Assembly (NCBI GenBank): GCA_019911785.1
Contig: JAIOJM010000333.1
Span: 1-17,090, forward strand
DNA: 17,090 nucleotides
From: Sulfuricella sp.
GTDB lineage: Bacteria; Pseudomonadota; Gammaproteobacteria; Burkholderiales; Sulfuricellaceae
Direction of reading: 5' to 3'
In this document: positions 7,919-14,278 of the stretch, piece after piece
Layout of the letters: the number at the start of each line of letters is the position of its first letter
How positions within the stretch are numbered: position 1 is the stretch's first letter
The notes under the pieces: generated by a model
Databases searched by the model: none
Told to the model about the DNA's origin: nothing
The model's input: the letters and a program-made list of their open reading frames with translations, nothing else
Made by a program: the position numbers and the translations under genes

Positions 7919-8440
7919 ATGCTTAATTACCATCCTAGTGAAGCGCTTGAACGCGCATTAAAAAACGCCGGCGTCCTGCCCCTGTCCACCCGCATATTTA
8001 TGGATTGGCCAAGCCTTGAGAAAGTGGCTACACAATTTCTCTACTATGTCTCGCCGTGGTTGGTGGTCAACGAGCGGAATGTGGCCGAGGACACGCTTCG
8101 ATCTGCTGTTCTGGCCTACGATCGAGGCCGTCAGGAAGGAGAGGGATCGGCTAATCGCGCATTTATCGAGGCAATCACAGAGAGCGTCGATGCACTGGTA
8201 TCTGTGAGGGTGTCGGTAATGGACAAGGATGGTCTCTGGTCGATTTGGTCCTACGATGTGCCCTTGATGAGCTGGATGGAGCGCCATAAACGCTGGACGA
8301 TCCAGATTCGACCGCGCGAGGAGCCCGTAGGGACAGGCCCCGTTCTGATTAAGCTACTGGCTGCGATCAGCTCTACCCACGAACTCGACTTTGCCGCACT
8401 TGATTTTTCTAGATTGCTTGCCCAAAGGACACGACCATGA
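7919..8440 (+). CDS. Uncharacterised conjugation-associated protein, 173 aa
   Basis: A soluble-looking 173-residue protein that I do not recognise. There is no signal peptide or membrane segment. It contains a hydrophobic/aromatic stretch (FLYYVSPWLVV), an Asp/Glu-rich helix and a beta-like region (LVSVRVSVMDKDGLWSIWSYDVPLMSW, given here only as the zone about residues 93-119) with many Trp. It begins one base after the traD stop and its own stop overlaps the next start (ATGA, 8437-8440), so it is tightly coupled to TraD and the DUF4400 protein. Position suggests a cytoplasmic helper of the coupling protein or of the membrane protein that follows, but that is inference from context only. Confidence 0.75.
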   Translation: MLNYHPSEALERALKNAGVLPLSTRIFMDWPSLEKVATQFLYYVSPWLVVNERNVAEDTLRSAVLAYDRGRQEGEGSANRAFIEAITESVDALVSVRVSVMDKDGLWSIWSYDVPLMSWMERHKRWTIQIRPREEPVGTGPVLIKLLAAISSTHELDFAALDFSRLLAQRTRP

Positions 8441-9069
8441 CCCGCCACGGATTACTTTGGCTCATCACCATCATCGCCATATTCCTATTTGCACCATTGG
8501 TGGTATCGCAGGCGGAATACAAGGCTTGCATAGATAGTGAAATTACGGCAGCAAGCGAGTGGTACGGCAACGACGAGCTCGGGGAGATACTGGATCGCAC
8601 CAAAGGAATCTACCATCTGCTTATGGTCAAGACAGGAATTGACACCGGTCTCCGGAAACATTTCGTCAAGCCAATTCCGTCTGAAGTCGCGCCCGGAGTG
8701 GAAATGCCTAAGTATCTGGCGGGGTATGCCGACCACCTGATGGGTTATTGGGGTAGTCTGCTTTATAACATCTGGTTATTCTGCTTCAGGCTCGCGCACT
8801 CCTGGACATGGATTGTTTTCCTGGCGCCGTTCCTGGTGGCCACCATTTTTGACGGGGTGATGACCCGCAAGGCCAAGCTGTCCAGTTTCCGGTACACCTC
8901 TCCGACCGTCTACAACCTGTCGTGGCACCTCATCATCGCAATGGCGGCAATCTCCCTGGTGGCCTTCGCGGTCAGCATACCGCTTTCGGTGTTGTCATAC
9001 CCCCTCGTTCTGACCGGAATGGGGTTGTTGATCCGCCTAGTCATATCAAATATTCAACATTCCGCATAA
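8437..9069 (+). CDS. DUF4400-family integrating-conjugative-element membrane protein
   Basis: A 210-residue inner-membrane protein. Predicted membrane segments: about 5-22, 104-122 with 127-141, and a C-terminal pair near 168-187 and 189-205. The middle holds the pattern I associate with DUF4400 proteins of ICEs: an aromatic hydrophobic segment, then IFDGVMTRKAKL and FRYTSPTVYNLSWH. Members sit just after traD in SXT-like elements and their molecular role is not established; a link to the coupling protein or to membrane assembly is plausible. The start overlaps the previous stop (ATGA) and has AAAGGA eight bases before it. It is the last gene of the traI operon, followed by a gap holding candidate site B. 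Confidence 0.8.
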   Translation: MTRHGLLWLITIIAIFLFAPLVVSQAEYKACIDSEITAASEWYGNDELGEILDRTKGIYHLLMVKTGIDTGLRKHFVKPIPSEVAPGVEMPKYLAGYADHLMGYWGSLLYNIWLFCFRLAHSWTWIVFLAPFLVATIFDGVMTRKAKLSSFRYTSPTVYNLSWHLIIAMAAISLVAFAVSIPLSVLSYPLVLTGMGLLIRLVISNIQHSA

Positions 9070-9072
9070 CTT

Positions 9073-9113
9073 AACCCAAAACTGCTGTTAAGTGGCTAAA
9101 AACAGCAGTATTT
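9073..9113 (+). promoter_or_regulatory. Candidate activator site B, upstream of the transglycosylase gene
   Basis: The second copy of the sequence seen at 4008-4048 (29 of 41 identical, 18 of the first 19). It contains a perfect 9-bp inverted repeat, ACTGCTGTT (9081-9089) / AACAGCAGT (9101-9109), with an 11-base spacer, followed by ATTTTC. It could be the operator for the FlhDC-like activator at a second promoter, or a weak terminator of the upstream operon, or both. Its presence at the same distance class from the next operon as copy A favours an operator. Confidence 0.5.
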
Positions 9114-9154
9114 TCGCATTGTGGGAGGGGTTACATGCGGGCAATATTTGTCCC

Positions 9155-9832
9155 ATGCAAATCGCTACAAACACACTTCTGAAAACCATTCTTGCGGCAA
9201 CCGCAACTTTCGCGGCGGTTGCCGCACATGCAAGCTGCTGGGAAGCTGCAAGCCAGGATTATGGCATCCCGGTCAATGTCCTGAAGGCTGTCGCAAAAAC
9301 CGAGTCCGGTTTCAACAAGAACGCAATGAACACCAACTCCGATGGGTCACACGACATCGGCATGATGCAAATAAATTCAAGTTGGCTGCCAACCCTGCAG
9401 AAGTTCAGCATTGACGAAACTTCGCTGAAGGACGCCTGCATAAATCTCAAGGTTGGTGCTTGGATTCTTTCGAACAACGCGAAACGCTTTGGCTGGAACT
9501 GGAATGCCATCGGCGCCTACAACGTCGGATGTGCCAAGCTCAGTGCAGCCAAGTGTGAACAACGCCGCAGCAAATACGCTTGGAAGATCTACGATGCTCT
9601 GCACAAGGTAGCCGCCCTTGAGGGGCGTGGCGCACCAGTCGTTGCCTACGAATCAGCCACCCGGTTCACCAATGCCGTCTCCCATGTTTCAAATGCGCCT
9701 GCCAATGGAAGGTTCATGGTGGTCAGTCTCAACACCCCATTGGCTACGCCACGGTCTTTAGCAACTGCGAATGTGGATGATGAAGCTCCGGGCGGATTCA
9801 TGAACTATGCGGATGAGCGCAATGATGAATAA
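9155..9832 (+). CDS. Periplasmic lytic transglycosylase (VirB1-like, SLT fold)
   Basis: A 225-residue secreted peptidoglycan-cleaving enzyme that opens the cell wall for the transfer apparatus. A signal peptide is clear at the N-terminus (positive/polar start, hydrophobic core, cleavage near AHA-S at 26-27). The SLT domain has the catalytic Glu50 in AKTESGFN, then DIGMMQINSSW (67-77), AGCxNL-like CINLKVGAWIL and the AYNVG motif (121-125). A ~70-residue tail without known domain follows. I chose ATG 9155 because of the signal peptide; the frame is open upstream to GTG 9092 and TTG 9119. No good ribosome site precedes 9155: the strong GGGAGGGG at 9122-9129 fits an out-of-frame ATG at 9135 instead. 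First gene of the second transfer block, behind candidate site B. Confidence 0.88.
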   Translation: MQIATNTLLKTILAATATFAAVAAHASCWEAASQDYGIPVNVLKAVAKTESGFNKNAMNTNSDGSHDIGMMQINSSWLPTLQKFSIDETSLKDACINLKVGAWILSNNAKRFGWNWNAIGAYNVGCAKLSAAKCEQRRSKYAWKIYDALHKVAALEGRGAPVVAYESATRFTNAVSHVSNAPANGRFMVVSLNTPLATPRSLATANVDDEAPGGFMNYADERNDE

Positions 9833-10427
9833 GGCGCTCATCGGGACTGCCATAGCGATCTTCGTCGCGGGCTGCGCATCGACCCCTGGCGTCGAAAAAG
9901 ACGCGGCCGGCAGCGGCAAGTTGGGCGTCACTCAGGTCGGACACAATCAGAACGCACAGTTGGTTTTCTGCGAAACCAATCGGTGCCCAGAGCGCACCCC
10001 TAAATATCTTCCTCCGCCTCCGCCAACTCCTGTGGCGAAGGCTCCCGTCCCGGCTCCAGTAGTTAAGGCGCCAGAGCCAGTCGCGCCACTTCATTTCAAG
10101 GTTCACTTCCGTTGGGGCTGGTTCCGTCTGGATACCGCCGGTCGAGAAGAAATCCAGGCGCTCCTGGACGCCGTTAAGAACACGCCTCATAAGCAGATCG
10201 TAGTGGCTGGACGCACCGACCCGACGGGCGGGCTGAAAGCCAACAAGAAATTGGCGCTCAAACGGGCGAACACAGTCAAGGCGGCGCTCGTCATGGCTGG
10301 CATCCCCGCCGACGCCATTACCGCCGATGCGCAGCTGCCGTGCTGTGACGGCGACAAGAGGGCCGCAACCGGAGTCATGCGCGAGCTGCGGCGTACCGAC
10401 ATCGACATAACGATCAAGACAAAATGA
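9825..10427 (+). CDS. OmpA-like peptidoglycan-binding lipoprotein
   Basis: A 200-residue outer-membrane lipoprotein. The signal peptide ends in the lipobox VAGC with the lipidated Cys17. A Pro/Ala-rich stretch (about 62-88, starting YLPPPPPTPV) bridges to an OmpA C-terminal-like domain (about 89-200). That domain keeps the diaminopimelate-binding pair expected in the family: Asp132 in GRTD and Arg148 in LALKRANTV. Extra cysteines occur at 49, 54, 173 and 174, perhaps two disulfides that would suit a DsbC client. I chose ATG 9825 with GGATGAG at 9811-9817; ATGs at 9807, 9813 and 9822 are in frame. It overlaps the transglycosylase stop (TAA 9830-9832). Likely role: anchoring the secretion system to the cell wall; inferred from context. 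Confidence 0.83.
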   Translation: MNKALIGTAIAIFVAGCASTPGVEKDAAGSGKLGVTQVGHNQNAQLVFCETNRCPERTPKYLPPPPPTPVAKAPVPAPVVKAPEPVAPLHFKVHFRWGWFRLDTAGREEIQALLDAVKNTPHKQIVVAGRTDPTGGLKANKKLALKRANTVKAALVMAGIPADAITADAQLPCCDGDKRAATGVMRELRRTDIDITIKTK

Positions 10428-10687
10428 CAACAACGAACCCAAAGACGGCCGGAAATTACGAGCAAGGCTACAAGCCGGTTCTCGTAAGGCAAGAGACGAA
10501 AGAACATCTCCGTAAGCTGCGCGCTACGTTGCCTGACCGCGACTTGTGCCAAGAGCGCCGACTGGCGACAGCCGCCCTCGAATTGATGCTTGAGCAAGCG
10601 GATAAATGCCCTGAAACCAGGGAGCGCATGTTGGAACGGGTGCATGACATTGTGCGCCGCGACCTGGAAATCAGGGCGCAGGTTTAA
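10424..10687 (+). CDS. Small uncharacterised protein, possibly ribbon-helix-helix-like
   Basis: An 87-residue charged protein whose start overlaps the stop of the OmpA-like gene (ATGA, 10424-10427). Residues 17-34 read KPVLVRQETKEHLRKLRA, a short strand followed by a helix, and 42-57 (QERRLATAALELMLEQ) form a second helix. That strand-helix-helix layout recalls ribbon-helix-helix DNA-binding proteins such as relaxosome or regulatory accessory proteins, but I see no firm family match. The C-terminal ~25 residues form a charged helix. It has no signal peptide, so it is the only cytoplasmic protein in an otherwise exported cassette. Function unknown. Confidence 0.7.
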   Translation: MTTTNPKTAGNYEQGYKPVLVRQETKEHLRKLRATLPDRDLCQERRLATAALELMLEQADKCPETRERMLERVHDIVRRDLEIRAQV

Positions 10688-10694
10688 GAAGCAT

Positions 10695-10718
10695 GAGACG
10701 ACGAGACGACGAGACGAC
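10695..10718. repeat. Tandem repeat, three copies of an 8-bp unit
   Basis: Three perfect consecutive copies of GAGACGAC lie 35 bases upstream of the pilin gene. The 12-base string AGACGACGAGAC, contained in this array, recurs at 11389-11400 directly before traE. The array could be a slippage-prone leader, a translation-affecting element or a protein-binding site. The in-frame ATG at 10693 overlaps it, but reading the pilin from there would add 20 residues ahead of a normal signal peptide, so I regard the array as untranslated. Confidence 0.7.
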
Positions 10719-10752
10719 TATTTTTCTAAACCTTACTGCCAAGGAATTTCAA

Positions 10753-11052
10753 ATGAACAAGACGCTTTCTTCCCTGATGACCCGTGCTGGTATTGCTGCA
10801 ATGTCCGTGAGCATGGCTTTTCCCGCTTTCGCTGGTACTACCGGCACTGAGTTTGGTGGCCTGTATAACCTGGTGAAGGGCTGGTCCGAAGGTTACCTCG
10901 GTCGTACGCTCGCAATTGCCGCCTTCCTTGTGGGCGCCATCGTCGGTTTCGCCAAATCGACCGCGATGCCTGCGCTGGTCGGTATTATCTTCGCGGTTCT
11001 GTTCGCGATCGGGCCTGGCATCATCGACGGCATCGCATCTGCCGTAATCTAA
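10753..11052 (+). CDS. traA: TraA-like F-type pilin precursor
   Basis: A 99-residue prepilin. A signal peptide ends in AFPAFA-G (cleavage after 27), leaving a mature chain of 72 residues, close to the ~70 of F pilin. The mature protein has a short soluble N-part (GLYNLVKGWSEGYLGR) and two hydrophobic helices: about 52-67 and 73-98, joined by the KST loop. This is the hairpin topology of F-type pilins inserted in the inner membrane before pilus assembly. I chose ATG 10753, with AAGGA seven bases ahead, over ATG 10693. It stands directly before traL, as in F; in SXT traA follows traV as I recall. Sequence identity to known pilins is not assessed. Confidence 0.85.
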   Translation: MNKTLSSLMTRAGIAAMSVSMAFPAFAGTTGTEFGGLYNLVKGWSEGYLGRTLAIAAFLVGAIVGFAKSTAMPALVGIIFAVLFAIGPGIIDGIASAVI

Positions 11053-11077
11053 GCTCGGCCAAGCCCAGAGAATTGTC

Positions 11078-11371
11078 ATGAACGGAATCGAACTGAAGTA
11101 CATCATCCCGCAACGGCTGGATGATCCACCCAAATTTCTGTGGTGGGATTTCGACGTGGCGATTCTCGCCATGGGCTGCCTCGTAATTGGAATTATGGTC
11201 AATCAGACCATGACATTTGCTGTATTGGGCGGAGTGGTGGCGATGAGCTACCAAAAAATCAAAGCCGGGCGATCACGGGCATTCGGCCTGCACGCTCTGT
11301 ATTGGTATTTGCCCGTTACATTCGGATTCAGCATCACCCCGCCGTCGGCCGTACGAGAATTCATCGGCTGA
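11078..11371 (+). CDS. traL: TraL family secretion protein
   Basis: A 97-residue inner-membrane protein of the TraL/VirB3-like family, needed for pilus assembly. After a cytoplasmic start with the typical YIIPQRLDDPPKFLWWDFD motif (8-26), hydrophobic segments lie at about 27-45 and 46-58. These are followed by the family's HALYWYLP segment (72-79). Length and motif order match F-type TraL. It follows traA by 25 bases; the ribosome site is weak (CAGAG at 11066-11070). Placement between traA and traE is the same as in F. Confidence 0.93.
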   Translation: MNGIELKYIIPQRLDDPPKFLWWDFDVAILAMGCLVIGIMVNQTMTFAVLGGVVAMSYQKIKAGRSRAFGLHALYWYLPVTFGFSITPPSAVREFIG

Positions 11372-11388
11372 CCTGATTTAACCTTTTT

Positions 11389-11400
11389 AGACGACGAGAC
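11389..11400 (+). repeat. Second copy of AGACGACGAGAC before traE
   Basis: This 12-base string, just before the traE ATG at 11404, is identical to part of the triple repeat at 10695-10718 ahead of traA. No usual purine-rich ribosome site precedes traE, so the string may take part in initiation, or the repetition may come from local duplication. Only the identity is certain. Confidence 0.5.
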
Positions 11401-11403
11401 TAC

Positions 11404-12213
11404 ATGCTACTGAAAAACCTGATTGCTGATGTCGAGGCACGCGCTGGCGTGTCAAAAGCATTCCAATTGATCCTGGGCGCGTCTCTTCTTACGAACATCC
11501 TGCTGGCAGGCGTGTTTGCCACGATGGATAAGACAGTTCGGACAATTCTGATGCCGCCGGAAATAAGTAAAAGCTTCTGGGTCGACGGGAAGCATTTAGG
11601 GCAGGAATACCTCGACCAGATGGGGTCGTGGGTCATCCAGCAGTTTGCATCCGTAACACCATCTACTATTGATTTTCAGACAAGCAATATCCTCAAGTAT
11701 GTTCACCCATCCGTGCATGGGGACCTTTCCGTGAGGTTCAAAGCCGGTGCGCAGCGCTTGAAGGCTGAAAACCTGTCGCGCTTATTCATGCCGCGTGAGG
11801 TACGCATCAGCGAAGAAGCCCAAGCCGTCGCCCTCATCGGATACCAGGAAAGCTGGGTTTCAGACAAGCGACTACCGGGTGAGAACATCAAAGCTTACCT
11901 GGTCAAATTCGACTATGACGGTTCAAAAGTCACCATCAAGGAACTACGCGAAACGGATCCGCAACACCCATTCGATCCCCCGAAAGGAATGGCACTCGAT
12001 TCGTCTGAAGCAGCGCCAGAGACACAGCGATATCAAGAGAGTGCGGCACCACAAACCCAGGAGCAGGCTATTGCGCCGCCAAACACCATTCCGCAAGCGC
12101 CAGCGATTAAAGCTGGCAGTCTCCCGCCGGCACCGCCACAGCCAACGACGGCGGCTACGCAAGCTGCTTTACAGAACGGCACACCAATTCCAAGCCCACA
12201 ATCTGCGCGCTAA
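11404..12213 (+). CDS. traE: TraE family secretion protein (VirB5/VirB8-position) with long C-terminal tail
   Basis: A 269-residue inner-membrane-anchored, periplasmic protein of the F-type TraE family, required for pilus and channel assembly. A short cytoplasmic N-terminus leads to one membrane helix (about 20-40, FQLILGASLLTNILLAGVFA), then the periplasmic domain. That domain runs to about 198 with the conserved segment PPEISKSFWVDG (51-62). The last ~70 residues are a Pro/Ala/Gln-rich low-complexity tail, for example AIAPPNTIPQAPAI. Family members are usually near 190-200 residues, so this tail is an extension. It may interact with peptidoglycan or partners, which is inference. TraK follows 10 bases after the stop. 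Confidence 0.92.
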   Translation: MLLKNLIADVEARAGVSKAFQLILGASLLTNILLAGVFATMDKTVRTILMPPEISKSFWVDGKHLGQEYLDQMGSWVIQQFASVTPSTIDFQTSNILKYVHPSVHGDLSVRFKAGAQRLKAENLSRLFMPREVRISEEAQAVALIGYQESWVSDKRLPGENIKAYLVKFDYDGSKVTIKELRETDPQHPFDPPKGMALDSSEAAPETQRYQESAAPQTQEQAIAPPNTIPQAPAIKAGSLPPAPPQPTTAATQAALQNGTPIPSPQSAR

Positions 12214-12223
12214 AGGAGCAGTC

Positions 12224-12943
12224 ATGAAGATTCTGCGTTATCTGGCCCTGGTTGGCGCGATCAGTGCGCCAAGCCTGAGCCACGCCCTCCAACTTGTCGA
12301 GCCAGTCGAAGGCCATAACAGCTTCGTCAAGATTTCTGCCAAGGAAAATACTCGTATCGCCGTAGAAGGAGGCAAGATTCGCTCCCTCATTGCTACCGAC
12401 GGGGAGTTGACTGTCGAAAAGGACGAAGACCGTGGGCAACTATTCATCCGCCCGGTCATGCTGCAAAAGCCCATAAACGTGCGGCTTATTACATCCAGCG
12501 GTGCGACTTACAACCTCGTGATGCAGGCCGTCGATATTCCACAGGAAGACATCATTATTCGTGAGCCGTTCTCGGCCAAAGCAGATGGACTGGGAAGTTT
12601 CGGCAAGGCCGAGGGCAGGAACAGAGGCGCCGCCGGCGAAATGACCAAGGCGGTTCGGGGAATCGTTACCTCGATGGCCTTGGAGGAGCCTCCAACCAGC
12701 GTTTCTGTGCGACCGGTCCATCAGGAGTTTTCTCTTTGGGAAAACACCAGGTTTGTGCTTACCGCTGTTTACACCGAGCGCGAACTGGTCGGAGAGAAAT
12801 ACAAGCTCACCAACACGGGCAAAAACGCCATTCGACTCGTAGAGCAGGAATTGTATCGAAAAGGGGTTGTCGCGGTAGCCATCGAGAACATGCAACTCGA
12901 TGCCGGACAATCAACCAATATTTACGTCGTTCGGGGCAATTGA
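12224..12943 (+). CDS. traK: TraK outer-membrane-associated secretin-like protein
   Basis: A 239-residue periplasmic TraK, the F-type counterpart of VirB9; with TraB and TraV it makes the envelope-spanning core. A signal peptide ends at SHA-L (21-22). The rest is beta-rich, with AVEGGKIRSLIA (48-59) and FIRPVMLQKPINVRLI as typical TraK strands, and a C-terminal segment from about 160. The start is ATG 12224, with AAGGAG at 12213-12218 giving ideal spacing; this reading frame also runs open far upstream, but the upstream part lies within traE and is not coding. traB begins one base after the TGA, so the two are translationally coupled. Confidence 0.93.
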   Translation: MKILRYLALVGAISAPSLSHALQLVEPVEGHNSFVKISAKENTRIAVEGGKIRSLIATDGELTVEKDEDRGQLFIRPVMLQKPINVRLITSSGATYNLVMQAVDIPQEDIIIREPFSAKADGLGSFGKAEGRNRGAAGEMTKAVRGIVTSMALEEPPTSVSVRPVHQEFSLWENTRFVLTAVYTERELVGEKYKLTNTGKNAIRLVEQELYRKGVVAVAIENMQLDAGQSTNIYVVRGN

Positions 12944-12944
12944 T

Positions 12945-14195
12945 ATGGCCGGGATTGCAAAGAAGGCGGGTATGTCGCCAATCAGGAAAAAGCAGATGTT
13001 CCTCCTGAGTGCGTTGGTCATCGTCGTGATCGGCATTGCATTCGTCGCATCAATGCTCGGAGCCCCGAAAAAAGCTCCGCCAGCACGGGTAAAGGAATCT
13101 ACGCGCAAGGCGTTTGGCGCTCAGGGCGAGAAAGTTAACAACGCCGATTTGTGGCGCACTCAGGAAGGCGCTCGCGTGACCGTTTTGCAGCAGCAGTTGG
13201 CAGACATGCAGAACAAGATGACCTCGTTCGAAAAGAGGGATAAGGATGAGAAGAAGAGATCGGAAGAAGATGCTGCTCGTAAAGCCGAAGAAGAAAAACG
13301 GTTTCGCGAGGAATTGACTCGGCAAAAAGCCGCACCGCCAGCTGCCGCCTTGCCTGGTCCGCCACTGCAAAGCAACCAGCTCGGGACGCCTCCCGGTACC
13401 GGAAACATGGGGCCAGGCCAAGGCGAAGTGATTAAGGGAATCATGCGCGTGGATATGGGTGCCGGCGGCGCACAGCCGGGAGCACAGAAAGCCGCCTACG
13501 CGCAGCCCAGAAACGATACCGCGACAGGCAACAAGGATGGATCCGGCCCGGACGTTAAGGGTGGACAAACGGCAGAAACCTATATTCCTGCGGGAGCGTT
13601 CATGCGAGGCGTTCTCCTCTCAGGACTGGATGCACCCACAGGCGGGCAAGCACAACAAAACCCGCATCCGATCGTGATCGAGGTGCTGGACATGGCCTCT
13701 CTTCCAAACAAGTTCAGAGCCGATTACAAGAATTGCAGGGTAACGGCAAATGGGGTCGGCGATCTTTCATCCGAACGTGCTTACATCCGGCTGGATCGGT
13801 TGAGTTGCATTAACGAAGAGGGCGGGGCCATTGACGTGGCGGTGAAAGGCTATATCGCTGACTCAACCGGCAAGGCCGGGGTGCGCGGACGACTGGTCAG
13901 CAAACAGGGACAGGTTCTAGCGAATGCGCTGCTGTCTGGGGTCGCCTCGGGGATTGGGCAGGCATTCACACAAGGATCCATGAATACCTCCGTTTCCCCA
14001 CTGGGCGCAACGCAAACGGTCCAGGCGGGGAAGGAAATGCAGGCGGGCATTGGTCAAGGGGTAGGAAACGCGCTGAGTCAACTGTCCAGATACTACATAA
14101 CATTGGCTGACAAAATGTTTCCAATCATAGAGATCGACGCAGGACAACCGGTAGACATCGTTATCACCAGGGGTGTTTCGGTTGCGCGTAAGTAG
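12945..14195 (+). CDS. traB: TraB secretion core protein (VirB10-like)
   Basis: A 416-residue TraB, the VirB10 counterpart that spans both membranes and links energy to the outer-membrane pore. A short cytoplasmic N-terminus precedes one membrane helix (about 18-38). A charged coiled coil of Lys/Glu/Arg repeats follows at about 75-128. Then come a Pro/Gly-rich linker (129-205) and the C-terminal beta-barrel domain (about 210-413), starting at ETYIPAGAFMRGVLLSGLDAP-type residues and including Cys264 and Cys288. I chose ATG 12945 right after the traK stop; a frame open upstream to 12900 lies inside traK. Length is near the family norm. An 83-base gap before dsbC suggests a possible internal promoter there. 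Confidence 0.93.
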   Translation: MAGIAKKAGMSPIRKKQMFLLSALVIVVIGIAFVASMLGAPKKAPPARVKESTRKAFGAQGEKVNNADLWRTQEGARVTVLQQQLADMQNKMTSFEKRDKDEKKRSEEDAARKAEEEKRFREELTRQKAAPPAAALPGPPLQSNQLGTPPGTGNMGPGQGEVIKGIMRVDMGAGGAQPGAQKAAYAQPRNDTATGNKDGSGPDVKGGQTAETYIPAGAFMRGVLLSGLDAPTGGQAQQNPHPIVIEVLDMASLPNKFRADYKNCRVTANGVGDLSSERAYIRLDRLSCINEEGGAIDVAVKGYIADSTGKAGVRGRLVSKQGQVLANALLSGVASGIGQAFTQGSMNTSVSPLGATQTVQAGKEMQAGIGQGVGNALSQLSRYYITLADKMFPIIEIDAGQPVDIVITRGVSVARK

Positions 14196-14215
14196 CCAAA
14201 TTTCTCAGAAACATC

Positions 14216-14259
14216 ACTAGGCAAACAGGAATACTAGGCAAATCGGGCTACCGGCCCGA
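14216..14259 (+). promoter_or_regulatory. Direct repeat and small hairpin upstream of dsbC-like gene
   Basis: The gap between traB and the disulfide isomerase holds two copies of ACTAGGCAAA (14216-14225 and 14233-14242), 17 bases apart. These are followed by a 6-bp hairpin TCGGGC/GCCCGA (14243-14259) and a clear ribosome site TGAGGA (14266-14271). The hairpin has no following T-run, so it is not a typical terminator. It may be a regulatory leader or an RNA-processing site. This is the longest gap in the traA-to-traC block. Confidence 0.4.
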
Positions 14260-14278
14260 AAACCATGAGGACGAAAAA

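Noticed and set aside
9798..10442. Minus-strand ORF of 214 residues opposite the OmpA-like gene
   Set aside because: The plus strand has a lipobox and OmpA motifs; the minus frame shows nothing recognisable.
10719..10752. Third copy of the 4008/9073 motif before traA
   Set aside because: Only a short ACTGCC string is shared, which is too little to count as a copy.
12440..12910. Minus-strand ORF of 156 residues inside traK/traB
   Set aside because: No domain and no ribosome site; it lies opposite a well-supported gene.
11795..12943. Long open frame starting well before the traK ATG
   Set aside because: The upstream part is Arg/Lys-rich shadow of traE in another frame; traK has a signal peptide and a perfect ribosome site at 12224.
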